A stretch of 64,000 nucleotides of DNA. It comes from an uncultured bacterium (GTDB lineage Bacteria; Bacillota; Clostridia; Lachnospirales; Lachnospiraceae). The DNA lies in assembly GCA_947381965.1 (NCBI GenBank), contig CANCXX010000013.1, forward strand, positions 31,283-95,282, written 5' to 3'. Shown here one piece after another: positions 51,043 through 61,293 of this stretch (positions are counted from its first letter, which is position 1; each line of letters begins with the position of its first letter). A program made the translations under genes and the position numbers. The notes under the pieces were generated by a model, which did not search any database, was not told where the DNA came from, and saw only the letters and a list, made by a program, of their open reading frames with translations.

Positions 51043-52449
51043 CTAAATTTTAACAGATTCCATTGCCTCCTGCAGGCTTTCGCGGTTGCTTTCGATAGTT
51101 ACATGGATGCCGTCTGCCACCAGTTTCCTGAAAAAATACCTTTCAACATCTGATTCCACAATACTGCTTGCAAAATTAATGGTCAGGGTATCTTCAAAAC
51201 TGATAATTGCACAGTTGGTACGGGAGGAAAAGGGCTGCCCCATATAAATGTCAAACCGTTCAATAAATGGTTTCATATCTTCGGGAACCTTTAAAGCGCC
51301 CATATTGGTCAGACCGGCAGAAGAATTTTTATCCTGCACACGGGTATAAAACTGTCTGACCACGAAATCTTTTATAAAAAGCGGAACCACCCGGATAAAA
51401 GGATTGCGCTGGGTGCTGGCGTTGGTAGTGATATCGCCCCGCAGAAACTTTTCATTGATATAATAACGCATGTAATTATGAACCTGTTTTACAATCTCTT
51501 CAAAAGTATATTCGCCAAGTCTTGGATCTATGGCGGGATACACCATAGTAATAAAATTGCGTAAAGTTTTGGAAGGAAAGAAACGGCGCAGATTAACTGG
51601 CATGGCAATTTTTACCGGGCGCAAGTGCAGATGCCACTCTGACTGTTGCTTTTGTATCAGGGCATATAAAAGAACGGAATTTAAGTATTCAGTGATGGTT
51701 GCGTTGTATTTTCCGGCAACAGCAATTACTTCTTTTACGGACATAATCCCGTCAATGACATTAAACGTATAAAAAGGCTCTCTGGTGCCTCTGACACGGT
51801 AAGTTTTTTCACCGGGACGGGCGGGGCAGACCTTGGCGTTGGCATACCGCATATATGCGTCCTCCAGTTCCTCCGGATGGGGCGGTTCATTTACGTCCAT
51901 TACGAAACAGCCATTAGAGATTTCATGGCCGAGAAGCCTTAAGTAGACAGCGGTGATGGTCTGCAGCACACACATGCCGCCTGTGCCATCCCCCAGACAG
52001 TGGTGCGCCTCCAGGGAAATTCTGCGGTCATAATAGTAAATACGCAGAAGATAACGATTCCCGGCTTTAAAGGGCATTGGCATACAAAAATTGCGGATGT
52101 CTTTCTGGACGAAGGGGCCAGGACGGTTGTTGGGTTCCAGATAACGCCAGAAAAGCCCTTTACGGATGGCAGTTTTGTAGGTGGGAAAACGGGTAAGAGC
52201 AATATCCGCCGCTTTTTGTAAAAGAACCGGGTCCACAGGTTCTTTCAGGAGCACAGACAGACGGTAAACAGAAGAAAAATCCCTGCGCTGCAGGGTAGGA
52301 TAAACGATGGCTGACAAATCCAGTTTGTACCAGATTTTCGGTTCAGTCCGCATTTTTCCTGCCGGTATGTGATCCATGGTATTTAGTTGTCTGTTTAAGC
52401 TGCCGGAGCCGGCCTGTTGTTTTTCCAATTTATATTCCATTCCCTGCAA
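51043..52449 (-). CDS. Condensation-domain-like acyltransferase (alcohol acetyltransferase type)
   Basis: A 468-residue enzyme of the CoA-dependent acyltransferase superfamily. The catalytic motif HHxxxDG appears as AHHCLGDGTGG near residue 160. Conserved blocks such as RFPTYKTAIRKGLFWRYLEPN (in pieces) and a C-terminal FIERFDIYMGQPF are as expected for alcohol acetyltransferase-like proteins. The natural substrates are unknown. A TTG start at 52449 has AAAGGA 5 bases upstream; ATG 52440 is the alternative. It is divergent from an esterase gene. Confidence 0.82.
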   Translation of the reverse strand: MQGMEYKLEKQQAGSGSLNRQLNTMDHIPAGKMRTEPKIWYKLDLSAIVYPTLQRRDFSSVYRLSVLLKEPVDPVLLQKAADIALTRFPTYKTAIRKGLFWRYLEPNNRPGPFVQKDIRNFCMPMPFKAGNRYLLRIYYYDRRISLEAHHCLGDGTGGMCVLQTITAVYLRLLGHEISNGCFVMDVNEPPHPEELEDAYMRYANAKVCPARPGEKTYRVRGTREPFYTFNVIDGIMSVKEVIAVAGKYNATITEYLNSVLLYALIQKQQSEWHLHLRPVKIAMPVNLRRFFPSKTLRNFITMVYPAIDPRLGEYTFEEIVKQVHNYMRYYINEKFLRGDITTNASTQRNPFIRVVPLFIKDFVVRQFYTRVQDKNSSAGLTNMGALKVPEDMKPFIERFDIYMGQPFSSRTNCAIISFEDTLTINFASSIVESDVERYFFRKLVADGIHVTIESNRESLQEAMESVKI

Positions 52450-52639
52450 GTATTTCCTTTAATTGCTATTTAGTATACCACAAAAAAGGATAAATGTGTT
52501 AAAATGAACAAAAACTTAATGATTATAAAATATTTTGAAAGTTATTGTCCACAAAGTTATGCTGTAAGGCCATAGGCGGTGGGTAAACGTAAAGCCTCCG
52601 GGCAGGCTTGTGGACCATATGGCTGGAAATGAGGAAAAT

Positions 52640-53569
52640 ATGGCAATTGGATCAAAAGCAATACTGACAAAAAAGCCTTCGGCGGAAAATATAAATCAAA
52701 GTATGATGGGGCTGATCCGGAAAGTGCATGGTATGATAGAAAATACAGATATTGAAAAACACCGTCAGTCGCAGGATCATGTAGGGGCGCTTCTTGGAAA
52801 TTCCAGGGACATGCTGATACGGGATGTGACCATTCAGGACATGCAGGGGGAATGGGTTTCTGTAAATCGGGCGCATATGAAAAAATATGTGATTCTTTAC
52901 TGCCATGGAGGTGGCTATTCTACAGGAAGCAGTCTTTATGCAAGAACCCTTACCACAAAGCTTTCCGCCAGCACTTCCATGGATGTACTTTGCTTTGATT
53001 ACCGTCTGTCTCCGGAGAACCCGTATCCGGCGGCTACAGAAGATGCAATGAAGGCATGGAATTACCTTATGCTGCTTGGGTATGGGGCGAGAGATGTGAT
53101 TGTGGCAGGGGATTCGGCAGGGGGAAACTTAGCGCTTTCTCTTGTGCTGAAATTAAAGGAAGAAGCAAGAATCCTTCCAAGAGGGCTGGTATTAATGTCC
53201 CCCTGGACAGACCTGACGTCTTCCGGGGATTCCCATCAGTCAAGGGCGGAGCTTGACCCTGTCCTGAATGCGCCGTACCTTGAACGGATGATAGAAAACT
53301 ATGCCAAAGAACAGGATCTGGAAAATCCGTATATTTCTCCTTTGTTTGGGAATTTTGGCGGCTTTCCCCCTACTTATATACAGGCAGGGGATAATGAAAT
53401 TCTTTTATCAGACGCCACAAGGCTCCATCAGAAAATGATACAGGAAAATGTGTCCGCAAAGCTGGACATATTTAAGGGAATGTGGCATGTGTTTCAGATG
53501 TCGCCTCTAAAACCGGCATATGATGCAATGGACAAAAATGCGGAATTTATTTATGATATCTGCCGTTAA
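52640..53569 (+). CDS. Alpha/beta hydrolase, hormone-sensitive-lipase type esterase
   Basis: A 309-residue esterase. The oxyanion motif HGGGYSTGS and the nucleophile elbow GDSAGG are present; DNEILLSDA supplies an aspartate region and WHVFQM the catalytic histidine. It is divergent from the acyltransferase/DUF6320 genes, suggesting opposed ester-making and ester-splitting roles in lipid or cell-wall acylation (inference). ATG 52640 follows GAGGA by 4 bases; ATG 52619 and GTG 52610 are in frame upstream. Confidence 0.85.
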   Translation: MAIGSKAILTKKPSAENINQSMMGLIRKVHGMIENTDIEKHRQSQDHVGALLGNSRDMLIRDVTIQDMQGEWVSVNRAHMKKYVILYCHGGGYSTGSSLYARTLTTKLSASTSMDVLCFDYRLSPENPYPAATEDAMKAWNYLMLLGYGARDVIVAGDSAGGNLALSLVLKLKEEARILPRGLVLMSPWTDLTSSGDSHQSRAELDPVLNAPYLERMIENYAKEQDLENPYISPLFGNFGGFPPTYIQAGDNEILLSDATRLHQKMIQENVSAKLDIFKGMWHVFQMSPLKPAYDAMDKNAEFIYDICR

Positions 53570-53650
53570 AACAAAAAGGATTTTGAAGTTACACACCGAA
53601 TAATGATAGTAAGAAGTTCTTTTCCTGGAACTTAAAGACAGGAGCTTTTC

Positions 53651-54655
53651 ATGAATATACGAGAAAATCTTGAACGTCTGGAAATGGAATATTTAAGTCC
53701 CCATGCTGCCCTTAGCAGAAATTCCAGGGGAAGATTGCGTGCGGAAGAGCAGTGTGATATCCGGCCTGTTTATCAAAGGGACAGGGACAGGATTCTGCAT
53801 TCAAAATCTTTCAGGCGTCTGAAAGATAAGACACAGGTGTTCCTGTCGCCGGAAGGCGACCATTACAGAACCAGGCTGACCCATACGCTGGAGGTTTCCC
53901 AAAACGCCAGAACCATTGCAAAAGCCCTGAGAATGAACGAGGATTTGGTAGAAGCCATTGCTCTTGGCCATGATTTGGGGCATACGCCTTTTGGCCATGC
54001 AGGGGAGAGGGCCTTACATGTGGTGTGCCCTTATGGATTCAGCCATAGTGAACAGAGTGTGCGTACGGTGGATTTGCTGGAAAAGGGAGGCGCAGGTTTG
54101 AACCTTACCCAGGAGGTAAGGGACGGAATTAAAAACCATCAGACAAAAGGGATGCCCTATACACTGGAAGGAAGGATTGTGCGTTTTTCTGACAAAATCG
54201 CGTATATTCACCATGACATGGATGACGCTATCCGGGCAGGAATTCTGACTGAGTCGGATGTGCCCAGGGAAATTGGCGATGTAATTGGCTATACGACAGG
54301 AGAGCGGCTGGACCATTTTATTCATGATCTGGTGTCCACCAGCTATGGAAAAGGCGATATACAAATGTCGGAGCCGGTGGCTAAGGCCATGAGGGATTTA
54401 AGGCAGTTTATGTTTGAGAGAGTATATGAAAATAAAGATGCGAAGAGTCAGGAAGACAAGGCGGAAATGCTGATACAGACTCTTTACAGTTATTACAGAC
54501 ATCATCTGGAGCTGCTGCCGGAAGATTACATCCGGCTGGTAAACCGGGGGGAACCGGAAGAAAAGGTGGTTTGTGATTACATAGGCGCAATGACAGATCG
54601 GTTTGCCATTGCCAAGTATGAGGAAATTTACATTCCCAAGTCCTGGCATGGGTGA
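53651..54655 (+). CDS. dgt: Deoxyguanosinetriphosphate triphosphohydrolase (dGTPase)
   Basis: A 334-residue HD-domain enzyme that splits dGTP or other dNTPs into nucleoside and triphosphate. Motifs are RDRDRILHSKSFRRLKDKTQVF (in pieces), RLTHTLEVSQ and LGHDLGHTPFGH with the metal-binding histidines and aspartate, and DKIAYIHHDMDDA. ATG 53651 follows GGAG. It lies 52 bases before dnaG, a common clostridial order dgt-dnaG-rpoD. Confidence 0.92.
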   Translation: MNIRENLERLEMEYLSPHAALSRNSRGRLRAEEQCDIRPVYQRDRDRILHSKSFRRLKDKTQVFLSPEGDHYRTRLTHTLEVSQNARTIAKALRMNEDLVEAIALGHDLGHTPFGHAGERALHVVCPYGFSHSEQSVRTVDLLEKGGAGLNLTQEVRDGIKNHQTKGMPYTLEGRIVRFSDKIAYIHHDMDDAIRAGILTESDVPREIGDVIGYTTGERLDHFIHDLVSTSYGKGDIQMSEPVAKAMRDLRQFMFERVYENKDAKSQEDKAEMLIQTLYSYYRHHLELLPEDYIRLVNRGEPEEKVVCDYIGAMTDRFAIAKYEEIYIPKSWHG

Positions 54656-54707
54656 TGATGGAGTGATATCCTGACATGGGTCTGTCTGGCAGGCAGGGAG
54701 GATGAAA

Positions 54708-56480
54708 ATGTATTATCCTGATGAATTAGTGGAAGAAGTACGGATGAAAAATGACATTGTGGAAGTCATTTCAGGATATGTGAAATTACAAAAAAAGGGG
54801 AGCAGTCATTTTGGACTTTGTCCTTTCCACAATGAAAAATCCCCGTCTTTCTCCGTATCCCAGGGCAGGCAGATGTATTACTGCTTTGGATGCGGGGCAG
54901 GGGGGAATGTTTTTACATTTATAATGGAATATGAAAACTTTTCCTTTCCGGAAGCAGTAAAACATTTGGCCCAGCGGGCAGGCGTAACGCTTCCGGAAGC
55001 AGAATATAATGAAGAAGCCCGCCGGAAGGAAAGCCGGAGGGCAAAGCTTTTGGAGGTAAACAAGGAAGCGGCAAAGTATTTTTTTTACCAGCTTAGGGGA
55101 AAGAACGGGCAGGCCGGGTATCAGTACCTAAAAAAAAGAAAGCTTTCAGAGGAGACAATTCACCGGTTTGGACTTGGCTTTTCCAATATGGCGGGGGACG
55201 ACCTGACCCGGTATCTTAAGAGCAAAGGATATGAGGACAAGCTGGTACAGGAAGCGGGGCTTGCCAGCTATGATGAAAAGTATGGACTTCATGACAAGTT
55301 CTGGAACCGTGTAATGTTTCCCATTCAGGATATAAACGGGAAAGTGATTGGTTTTGGCGGCCGTGTGATGGGGGATGGAAAGCCCAAATATTTAAATTCA
55401 CCGGAAACCATGATTTTTGACAAAAGCCGGAACTTGTACGGGCTGAATTTTGCCCGCACAGCGAAAGCAGGCCATATAATACTTTGCGAAGGATACATGG
55501 ATGTGATTGCCATGCACCAGGCAGGCTTTTCGCAGGCGGTGGCGTCTCTTGGCACTTCCTTTACGGCAGGGCAGGCAAATCTGCTTGGACGCTATACAAA
55601 AGAGGTTATTCTTGCTTATGACAGCGACGGGGCAGGAGTGGGGGCGGCTCTGCGGGCCATTGGAATTTTGAAGGAGGCCGGACTTACAGGGAAGGTACTG
55701 AATTTAGAGCCCTATAAGGATCCGGATGAGTTTATGAAGAATTTGGGGCAGGAAGCTTTTATGGAACGTATCCGGCAGGCAGAAAACAGCTTTTTCTTTG
55801 AACTGCGTATGCTCCAGCGGGATTTTGATTTAAGGGATCCGGAATCAAAGACAAAGTTTCACCGGGAGATCGCCCGAAAGCTTTGTTCTTTTACAGAGGA
55901 AGTGGAGCGGGAAAATTATATAGAGGCTGTGGCGGAAAAATATCACATTGGTTTTGAAAATCTAAGGAAGCTGGTTTTTACTTATGCTGCCCAGACAGGG
56001 ATGGCATCAAGCGCGGTACGTCCGAAATCCGGTGTCAGGAAAAAAAGCGGACCGGAGGAAAATGTAAAAAAAACGCAGAGGCTTCTGCTTACGTGGCTGG
56101 TGGAGGAGCCGGCAATTTACGGAAAAATCAAGAAATATATTTCTCCGGAGGACTTTACCGGGGATTTGTATAAAAAAATAGCAGTAAAGTTTTTTGAAGA
56201 TTTAGAGGCAGGCGCTTTTAATCCGGCAGCAATAATCAGTCTGTTTACGGAAGAAGAGGAGCAAAGAGAGGCAGCAGGCGTATTTAACACCAAAATCCGG
56301 CAGCCGGGCACAAGGGCGGAGCAGGAAAAAGCACTTCATGATATTTTGGTTGCAGTTAAGCGGAATAGTCTTGCTTATGCTTCCAGCCAGCCCGGAACGG
56401 ACATTTTGGCATTAAATCGTGTGATTGAAGGGAAAAAAGCACTGGAAGAACTTAGCAAAACGCATATTTCGCTGGATTAA
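54708..56480 (+). CDS. dnaG: DNA primase DnaG
   Basis: A 590-residue primase. The N-terminal zinc finger is CPFHNEKSPSFSVSQGR with CFGCGAGG; the TOPRIM core has ILCEGYMDVIAMHQAG and LAYDSDGAG; a helical C-terminal domain (about 440-590) binds the DnaB helicase. ATG 54708 is 6 bases after GGGAGG, while ATG 54702 sits directly on it. It makes RNA primers for replication. It is followed after 48 bases by rpoD. Confidence 0.95.
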   Translation: MYYPDELVEEVRMKNDIVEVISGYVKLQKKGSSHFGLCPFHNEKSPSFSVSQGRQMYYCFGCGAGGNVFTFIMEYENFSFPEAVKHLAQRAGVTLPEAEYNEEARRKESRRAKLLEVNKEAAKYFFYQLRGKNGQAGYQYLKKRKLSEETIHRFGLGFSNMAGDDLTRYLKSKGYEDKLVQEAGLASYDEKYGLHDKFWNRVMFPIQDINGKVIGFGGRVMGDGKPKYLNSPETMIFDKSRNLYGLNFARTAKAGHIILCEGYMDVIAMHQAGFSQAVASLGTSFTAGQANLLGRYTKEVILAYDSDGAGVGAALRAIGILKEAGLTGKVLNLEPYKDPDEFMKNLGQEAFMERIRQAENSFFFELRMLQRDFDLRDPESKTKFHREIARKLCSFTEEVERENYIEAVAEKYHIGFENLRKLVFTYAAQTGMASSAVRPKSGVRKKSGPEENVKKTQRLLLTWLVEEPAIYGKIKKYISPEDFTGDLYKKIAVKFFEDLEAGAFNPAAIISLFTEEEEQREAAGVFNTKIRQPGTRAEQEKALHDILVAVKRNSLAYASSQPGTDILALNRVIEGKKALEELSKTHISLD

Positions 56481-56528
56481 GGCTAATAATGGTAATGTTT
56501 ATAAAGTTAGGAAGGACGGAAAACCAGA

Positions 56529-57758
56529 ATGGATGAAAACACACAGGCAAAGTTTGACGAGAAGTTAACAGGGCTTCTGGCCATTGCCAAGAAGAAAAAG
56601 AATGTTTTGGAATATCAGGAAATAGTTGACTATTTTTCTGACATTACATTGGGTGAGGAACAGTTTGATAAAATCCTGGAGTCACTGGAACAAAATAATG
56701 TGGATGTCCTGCGCATTACGGCGGATGACGATGTGGACGATGAAGAAATTATCCTGTCGGAAGAAGATGAGGTGGATGTGGAGAACATTGACCTGACAAT
56801 TCCCGATGGGATCAGCATTGAAGACCCGGTCAGGATGTATCTGAAGGAAATCGGAAAAGTGCCGCTGCTCAATGCAGAGGAAGAAATAGAACTTGCTCAG
56901 AAAATGGAGGCAGGCGCGGTGGCAAAGGAAAAGATTGCCATACTGGAAAAGAGGCTGGACGGTGGCCTGGACGAAGTGGAAGCAGGGGAAATCAGGGAAG
57001 AGATTAAGAATCTGCAAAGAGATCTGGATGCAGGCGATGTGGCAAAAAAACGGTTAGCGGAAGCAAACTTACGTCTGGTGGTCAGTATTGCCAAAAGATA
57101 TGTGGGCAGAGGAATGCTTTTTCTGGATTTGATTCAGGAGGGAAATTTAGGATTAATCAAGGCAGTGGAAAAATTTGATTACCGTAAAGGCTACAAATTT
57201 TCTACCTATGCCACCTGGTGGATTCGTCAGGCGATTACCAGAGCCATTGCAGATCAGGCCAGAACCATCCGTATTCCCGTGCATATGGTGGAAACAATCA
57301 ATAAACTGATTCGTGTCAGCAGGCAGCTTCTCCAGGAACTTGGCAGAGAGCCCCTGCCAGAGGAAATTGCGGAAGAGATGAACCTTCCTGTTGAACGTGT
57401 AAGGGAAATATTAAAAATATCCCAGGAGCCGGTTTCACTGGAAACGCCAATTGGTGAAGAAGAAGATTCCCATCTGGGAGACTTTATTCAGGACGACAAT
57501 GTGCCGGTGCCTGCGGATGCGGCGGCTTTTACCCTTTTAAAAGAGCAGCTGGTGGAAGTTCTGGGAACATTGACAGAGAGAGAACAGAAGGTATTAAGGC
57601 TTCGCTTTGGCCTTGACGACGGACGGGCAAGAACCTTAGAGGAAGTGGGGAAGGAATTTAATGTAACCAGAGAACGTATCCGGCAGATTGAGGCTAAGGC
57701 CCTGCGTAAGTTACGGCACCCCAGCAGAAGCAGAAAACTAAAGGATTATCTGGATTGA
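56529..57758 (+). CDS. rpoD: RNA polymerase primary sigma factor RpoD (SigA)
   Basis: A 409-residue housekeeping sigma factor. Region 1.1 (1-80) is acidic; region 1.2 follows with [16 protein letters not shown]; region 2 has [34 protein letters not shown] and [19 protein letters not shown]; region 4 ends [20 protein letters not shown]. It recognises the TTGACA/TATAAT promoters seen in this window. Its stop TGA overlaps the trmK start by one base. Confidence 0.97.
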   Translation: MDENTQAKFDEKLTGLLAIAKKKKNVLEYQEIVDYFSDITLGEEQFDKILESLEQNNVDVLRITADDDVDDEEIILSEEDEVDVENIDLTIPDGISIEDPVRMYLKEIGKVPLLNAEEEIELAQKMEAGAVAKEKIAILEKRLDGGLDEVEAGEIREEIKNLQRDLDAGDVAKKRLAEANLRLVVSIAKRYVGRGMLFLDLIQEGNLGLIKAVEKFDYRKGYKFSTYATWWIRQAITRAIADQARTIRIPVHMVETINKLIRVSRQLLQELGREPLPEEIAEEMNLPVERVREILKISQEPVSLETPIGEEEDSHLGDFIQDDNVPVPADAAAFTLLKEQLVEVLGTLTEREQKVLRLRFGLDDGRARTLEEVGKEFNVTRERIRQIEAKALRKLRHPSRSRKLKDYLD

Positions 57759-58534
57759 TGGGCAAGAAGGCGGCTTTGTCTGCAAGAATGCAGGCTGTGG
57801 CAGATATGGTATCCAAAGGCAGCCGGGTCTGCGATGTGGGCTGTGACCATGGTTATATATCCATTTATCTGGTTCAAAATGGGATTTCCCCCTTTGTTCT
57901 TGCAATGGATGTCAATAAGGGTCCTCTTGCGCGTGCCGAAAAGCATATTTTTCAGGCGGGGCTTGACAATTTTATCATGCTGCGCCTCTCAGACGGGCTT
58001 TTGTCTTACGAAAAGGGAGAAGCGGAGACTTTAATATGTGCAGGAATGGGCGGCAGGCTGATGCGCAGGATACTTGAGAGGGAACCTGATAAGACCAGGG
58101 ATTTTAAGGAGTTAATTTTACAGCCTCAGTCGGATATTCCGGATTTCAGAAGGTTTTTGAGAAACCAGGGATATTCTATTGTCTGTGAAAATATGATACT
58201 GGAAGAGGGAAAGTTTTATCCGGTTATCAAGGCGGTTCCCGTTTTGGAAAGCGGTATAGAATACCTGATTCCTGCAAAGGAGCAGGCGTTTTTTGACCGC
58301 TTTGGTCCTGTACTTTTAAAAGAAAAACATCCGGCGCTTGGAAAATACATAATAAAAGAATGGGAAAACAACTGCAGAATTAAACATTCTCTTGCCGGGT
58401 CAGCAGACGGGGAACGGGCCGTTTTGCGAAAGAGGAAACTGGAAGAAGAGATGGCTGCTTTGAGGAAAGCGGCGGAAGTTTTGGGGATAGCATCTGTTAT
58501 TTTGGAGGAAATAAATGATAACGATTACGATTAA
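57758..58534 (+). CDS. trmK: tRNA (adenine(22)-N(1))-methyltransferase TrmK
   Basis: A 258-residue SAM-dependent enzyme methylating A22 of tRNA. Motif I is VCDVGCDHGYI, followed by AMDVNKGPLARA, then the catalytic-region ICAGMGGRLM and LILQPQSD. ATG 57758 shares its A with the rpoD stop; TTG 57755 is the alternative. It overlaps the next gene by 20 bases. The neighbourhood rpoD-trmK is common in Firmicutes. Confidence 0.93.
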   Translation: MGKKAALSARMQAVADMVSKGSRVCDVGCDHGYISIYLVQNGISPFVLAMDVNKGPLARAEKHIFQAGLDNFIMLRLSDGLLSYEKGEAETLICAGMGGRLMRRILEREPDKTRDFKELILQPQSDIPDFRRFLRNQGYSIVCENMILEEGKFYPVIKAVPVLESGIEYLIPAKEQAFFDRFGPVLLKEKHPALGKYIIKEWENNCRIKHSLAGSADGERAVLRKRKLEEEMAALRKAAEVLGIASVILEEINDNDYD

Positions 58535-60170
58535 CGGTGTTCCAAGGGAATATCCCAAAGGAATTACCTATGAGGAAATCGCCAGAGAATATCAGCCGCA
58601 ATGCAAAGATATGATAGCACTGGTGCTGGAGAATGGAAAGATCAGAGAGCTGATTAAAACAGCAGAGAAGGACTGTGAGCTTTCATTTTTGACGATTCGT
58701 GATAAAATTGGCCATAAAACCTATGTACGCACAGGACTGATGACTCTTGTCAAGGCGGTTTATGATGTGCTTGGTGGGGAGAAGGTTGAAAAGGTTAAAG
58801 TGGAGTTTGCCATTGGGCAGGGATATTACTGCAACGTTAAAATGAACGAAAAGCTGACCTGCGGGCATGTAGATAAGATTAGAAAGCGGATGCAGGAACT
58901 GACAGAAAAGGACCTTCCTATTACGAAAAAATCTTATCCTCTGGATGACGCCATGGAAATTTTTAAGGCGTATAAAATGTACGATAAAGTAAAACTGTTC
59001 CGTTACAGAAGAAGCTCTTTTGTAAATATTTATAACCTGGACGGTTATTATGACTATTATTATGGCTACATGCTCCCAAGTACAGGGTATTTAAAATATT
59101 ATGACGTCATGCTGTATGAAAACGGGATTTTACTTTTGATACCTGGAAGTGAAGACCCTACCAAACTTGATTTTTTCCAGCCAAGGGAAAAGTTTTTTAA
59201 TACCCTGATGACTTCCACCCATTGGGGGGAAATGATGGGCATTGATTCTGTGGGAGACTTAAATGACACCATCCGCGACGGACGGATCAATGATATGATT
59301 CTTGTACAGGAGGCGCTGCAGGAGAGACGTATAGGGGAAATCGCCAGAGAAATTGTTGACAGGGGAAATGTAAAATTTGTTCTGATTGCAGGTCCGTCCT
59401 CATCAGGAAAAACCACCTTTTCCCACCGGCTGTCCATCCAGCTGCGCACCTACGGGATGATCCCGCACCCGATTGCGCTTGATGATTATTTTTTGGACAG
59501 GGAAAATACCCCCAGGGATGAAAAGGGGGATTATGATTTTGAATGCCTTGAGGCAATTGACATTAAACAGTTTAACGAGGATATGAACAGGCTCCTTAAG
59601 GGGGAGAAAGTGGAGCTTCCTCAGTTTAACTTTAAACTTGGAAAACGGGAGTATCATGGGAACTATAAAAAATTAGGGCCGGAAGATATACTTGTGATTG
59701 AAGGCATACACGGGCTGAATCCGGCTACCACATTTTCCATGCCCAACGAGAGTAAATTTAAGATCTATATCAGCGCTCTTACCAGCTTAAATGTGGATGA
59801 ACATAACCGGATTCCCACAACTGACGGACGGCTTCTCAGGCGAATGGTAAGAGATGCCCGTACCAGAGGAACCTGTGCCAGAAGAACGGTGGAAATGTGG
59901 CCTTCAGTAAGAAGAGGAGAGGAAAAGTATATTTTCCCTTTTCAGGAAAGCGCAGATGAAATGTTTAATTCGGTATTGATTTATGAACTGGCAGTATTAA
60001 AACAATATGCGGAACCGCTCCTTTTTGGTATTGGCAAAGAAGAGGCGGAATATCATGAGGCGAAACGGCTGTTAAAATTTCTTGAATATTTTCAGGGAAT
60101 TGACAGCAAAAATGTCCCCTCCAATTCTATATGCAGGGAATTTATTGGAGGAAGCTGCTTTAATGTTTAG
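58515..60170 (+). CDS. TGS-domain nucleoside (uridine kinase-like) kinase
   Basis: A 551-residue protein. An N-terminal TGS-like/ThrRS-like part (1-270) carries TINGVPREYPKGITYEEIA and a threonyl-tRNA-synthetase-like editing segment. The C-terminal uridine kinase-like domain has Walker A GPSSSGKTTFSHRLS (near residue 300), the LDDYFLDRENTPRDEKG loop and ILVIEGIHGLN. It probably phosphorylates uridine or another nucleoside. ATG 58515 follows GGAGG inside the trmK end. A clostridial conserved fusion. Confidence 0.87.
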   Translation: MITITINGVPREYPKGITYEEIAREYQPQCKDMIALVLENGKIRELIKTAEKDCELSFLTIRDKIGHKTYVRTGLMTLVKAVYDVLGGEKVEKVKVEFAIGQGYYCNVKMNEKLTCGHVDKIRKRMQELTEKDLPITKKSYPLDDAMEIFKAYKMYDKVKLFRYRRSSFVNIYNLDGYYDYYYGYMLPSTGYLKYYDVMLYENGILLLIPGSEDPTKLDFFQPREKFFNTLMTSTHWGEMMGIDSVGDLNDTIRDGRINDMILVQEALQERRIGEIAREIVDRGNVKFVLIAGPSSSGKTTFSHRLSIQLRTYGMIPHPIALDDYFLDRENTPRDEKGDYDFECLEAIDIKQFNEDMNRLLKGEKVELPQFNFKLGKREYHGNYKKLGPEDILVIEGIHGLNPATTFSMPNESKFKIYISALTSLNVDEHNRIPTTDGRLLRRMVRDARTRGTCARRTVEMWPSVRRGEEKYIFPFQESADEMFNSVLIYELAVLKQYAEPLLFGIGKEEAEYHEAKRLLKFLEYFQGIDSKNVPSNSICREFIGGSCFNV

Positions 60171-60177
60171 TATTTTG

Positions 60178-60569
60178 TCCGCTGTCTGCCAAAACCAGGC
60201 AGGACAAATGATCGCGGCTGTTTTATGACAGGTGAGGAAAGTCCGGGCTTCACAGGGCAGGATGCCGGATAACGTCCGGTGGAGGCAACTCTAAGGATAG
60301 TGCAACAGAAATAAACCGCCCCGGATTCAGAGATTTTGGAATCCGGGGAAAGGGTGGAAAGGCAGTGTAAGAGACTACCGCCTGCACGGTAACGGGCAGG
60401 GCACATGTAAACCCCATTCGAAGCAAGACCAAATAGAAAGCGTTTAAGCCGGCCCGGCCAGCTTTCAGGTAGGTCGCTAGAGGCTGCCGGCAACGGCCGT
60501 CCCAGACAGATGATCATTCAACGACATAACCCGGCTTATCGTCCTGCCTGGTTTTTGCAGGCAGCGGAC
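60178..60569 (+). ncRNA. rnpB: RNase P RNA (rnpB), bacterial class A
   Basis: The catalytic RNA that trims tRNA 5' ends. The universal block GAGGAAAGTCCGGGC lies near 60233-60247, GGTGGAGGCAACTC near 60279, and CATAACCCGGCTTA near 60524-60537. The ends pair as P1, 5' TCCGCTGTCTGCC with 3' GCAGGCAGCGGA (one bulge), and AACCAGGCAGGAC with GTCCTGCCTGGTT. These pairings set the approximate ends. It is followed by a terminator at 60574. Confidence 0.95.
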
Positions 60570-60573
60570 AGGA

Positions 60574-60601
60574 AAAAATCCGCCTTTACCGGCGGATTTT
60601 T
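60574..60601 (+). terminator. Terminator of rnpB
   Basis: AAAAATCCGCC and GGCGGATTTTT form an 11-bp stem around a 6-base loop, ending in a T run. Confidence 0.88.
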
Positions 60602-60702
60602 GATATTATTTTTTAATAACTTTCCGGTTTCACCAAACACTTTGACCTTTTCAAACGTCTTATAGATGAAGGCACAAAAGACAATGGATGCAGGGAGGAA
60701 GT

Positions 60703-61188
60703 ATGGTGGATGAATTATATAATGCGCTTTTTAAAGAACTGACAGGCTGGTGCCGTGCAATGACCAGAAATGCACAGACAGCAGAAGATTTGGTGCAGGA
60801 AGGATTTTTGCGGGCACTGACAAACAGCCAGCTTTTTGAAGCGCTTTCCTTCCCCCAGCAGAGGGCCTGGCTATACCGCACCATAAGAAATCTGTATATG
60901 GACAGACTCCGCCATGCCTCTTTTGAGACAATAATGGAAGAGATGCCGGAAGAGGCAGGAGAAGCGACAGAATATGAAAGGATAGACAATGAATTGCTTT
61001 TGTCAGCTTTGACGGAGGAAGAGAGAGTATTGTTTGTGCTCCGTTATATGGAAGGGTATAATGCCACAGAGCTGGGAGAAATGTTTCAGCTCCCTCCCTC
61101 AACTGTAAGAACCCGGTTGTCAAATGCCAGACGTCATTTAAGACAAATGTTGGAAGAAAAATATCCGCCCGGCAAGGCTTGGAGGTAA
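60703..61188 (+). CDS. ECF-type sigma-70 family RNA polymerase sigma factor
   Basis: A 161-residue alternative sigma factor. Region 2 has TAEDLVQEGFLRAL and FPQQRAWLYRTIRNLYMDRLR; region 4 has LTEEERVLFVLRYMEGYNATELGEMFQLPPSTVRTRLSNARRHLR (in pieces). ATG 60703 follows GGGAGG. No classic anti-sigma gene is adjacent. Downstream lie a repeat protein and a secreted protease-like protein, possibly serving that signalling role. Confidence 0.9.
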   Translation: MVDELYNALFKELTGWCRAMTRNAQTAEDLVQEGFLRALTNSQLFEALSFPQQRAWLYRTIRNLYMDRLRHASFETIMEEMPEEAGEATEYERIDNELLLSALTEEERVLFVLRYMEGYNATELGEMFQLPPSTVRTRLSNARRHLRQMLEEKYPPGKAWR

Positions 61189-61214
61189 ACTTCCAAACTG
61201 CTTATTGGTGGCAG

Positions 61215-61237
61215 TACCGCAAGCAAAGCTTGCGGTA
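61215..61237 (+). other. Perfect 10-bp hairpin after the sigma-factor gene
   Basis: TACCGCAAGC pairs perfectly with GCTTGCGGTA around AAA. There is no T run. It lies 26 bases after the sigma gene and 56 bases before the next gene, so may act as an RNA stability or processing element. Confidence 0.55.
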
Positions 61238-61293
61238 TGCGGGGGTATAAGGATGAGAAAAGTGGGAAGTCAGAAACAGGAAGGAGATTTATT

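Noticed and set aside
60167-60517. Minus-strand open frame of 116 codons
   Set aside because: It is antisense to RNase P RNA.
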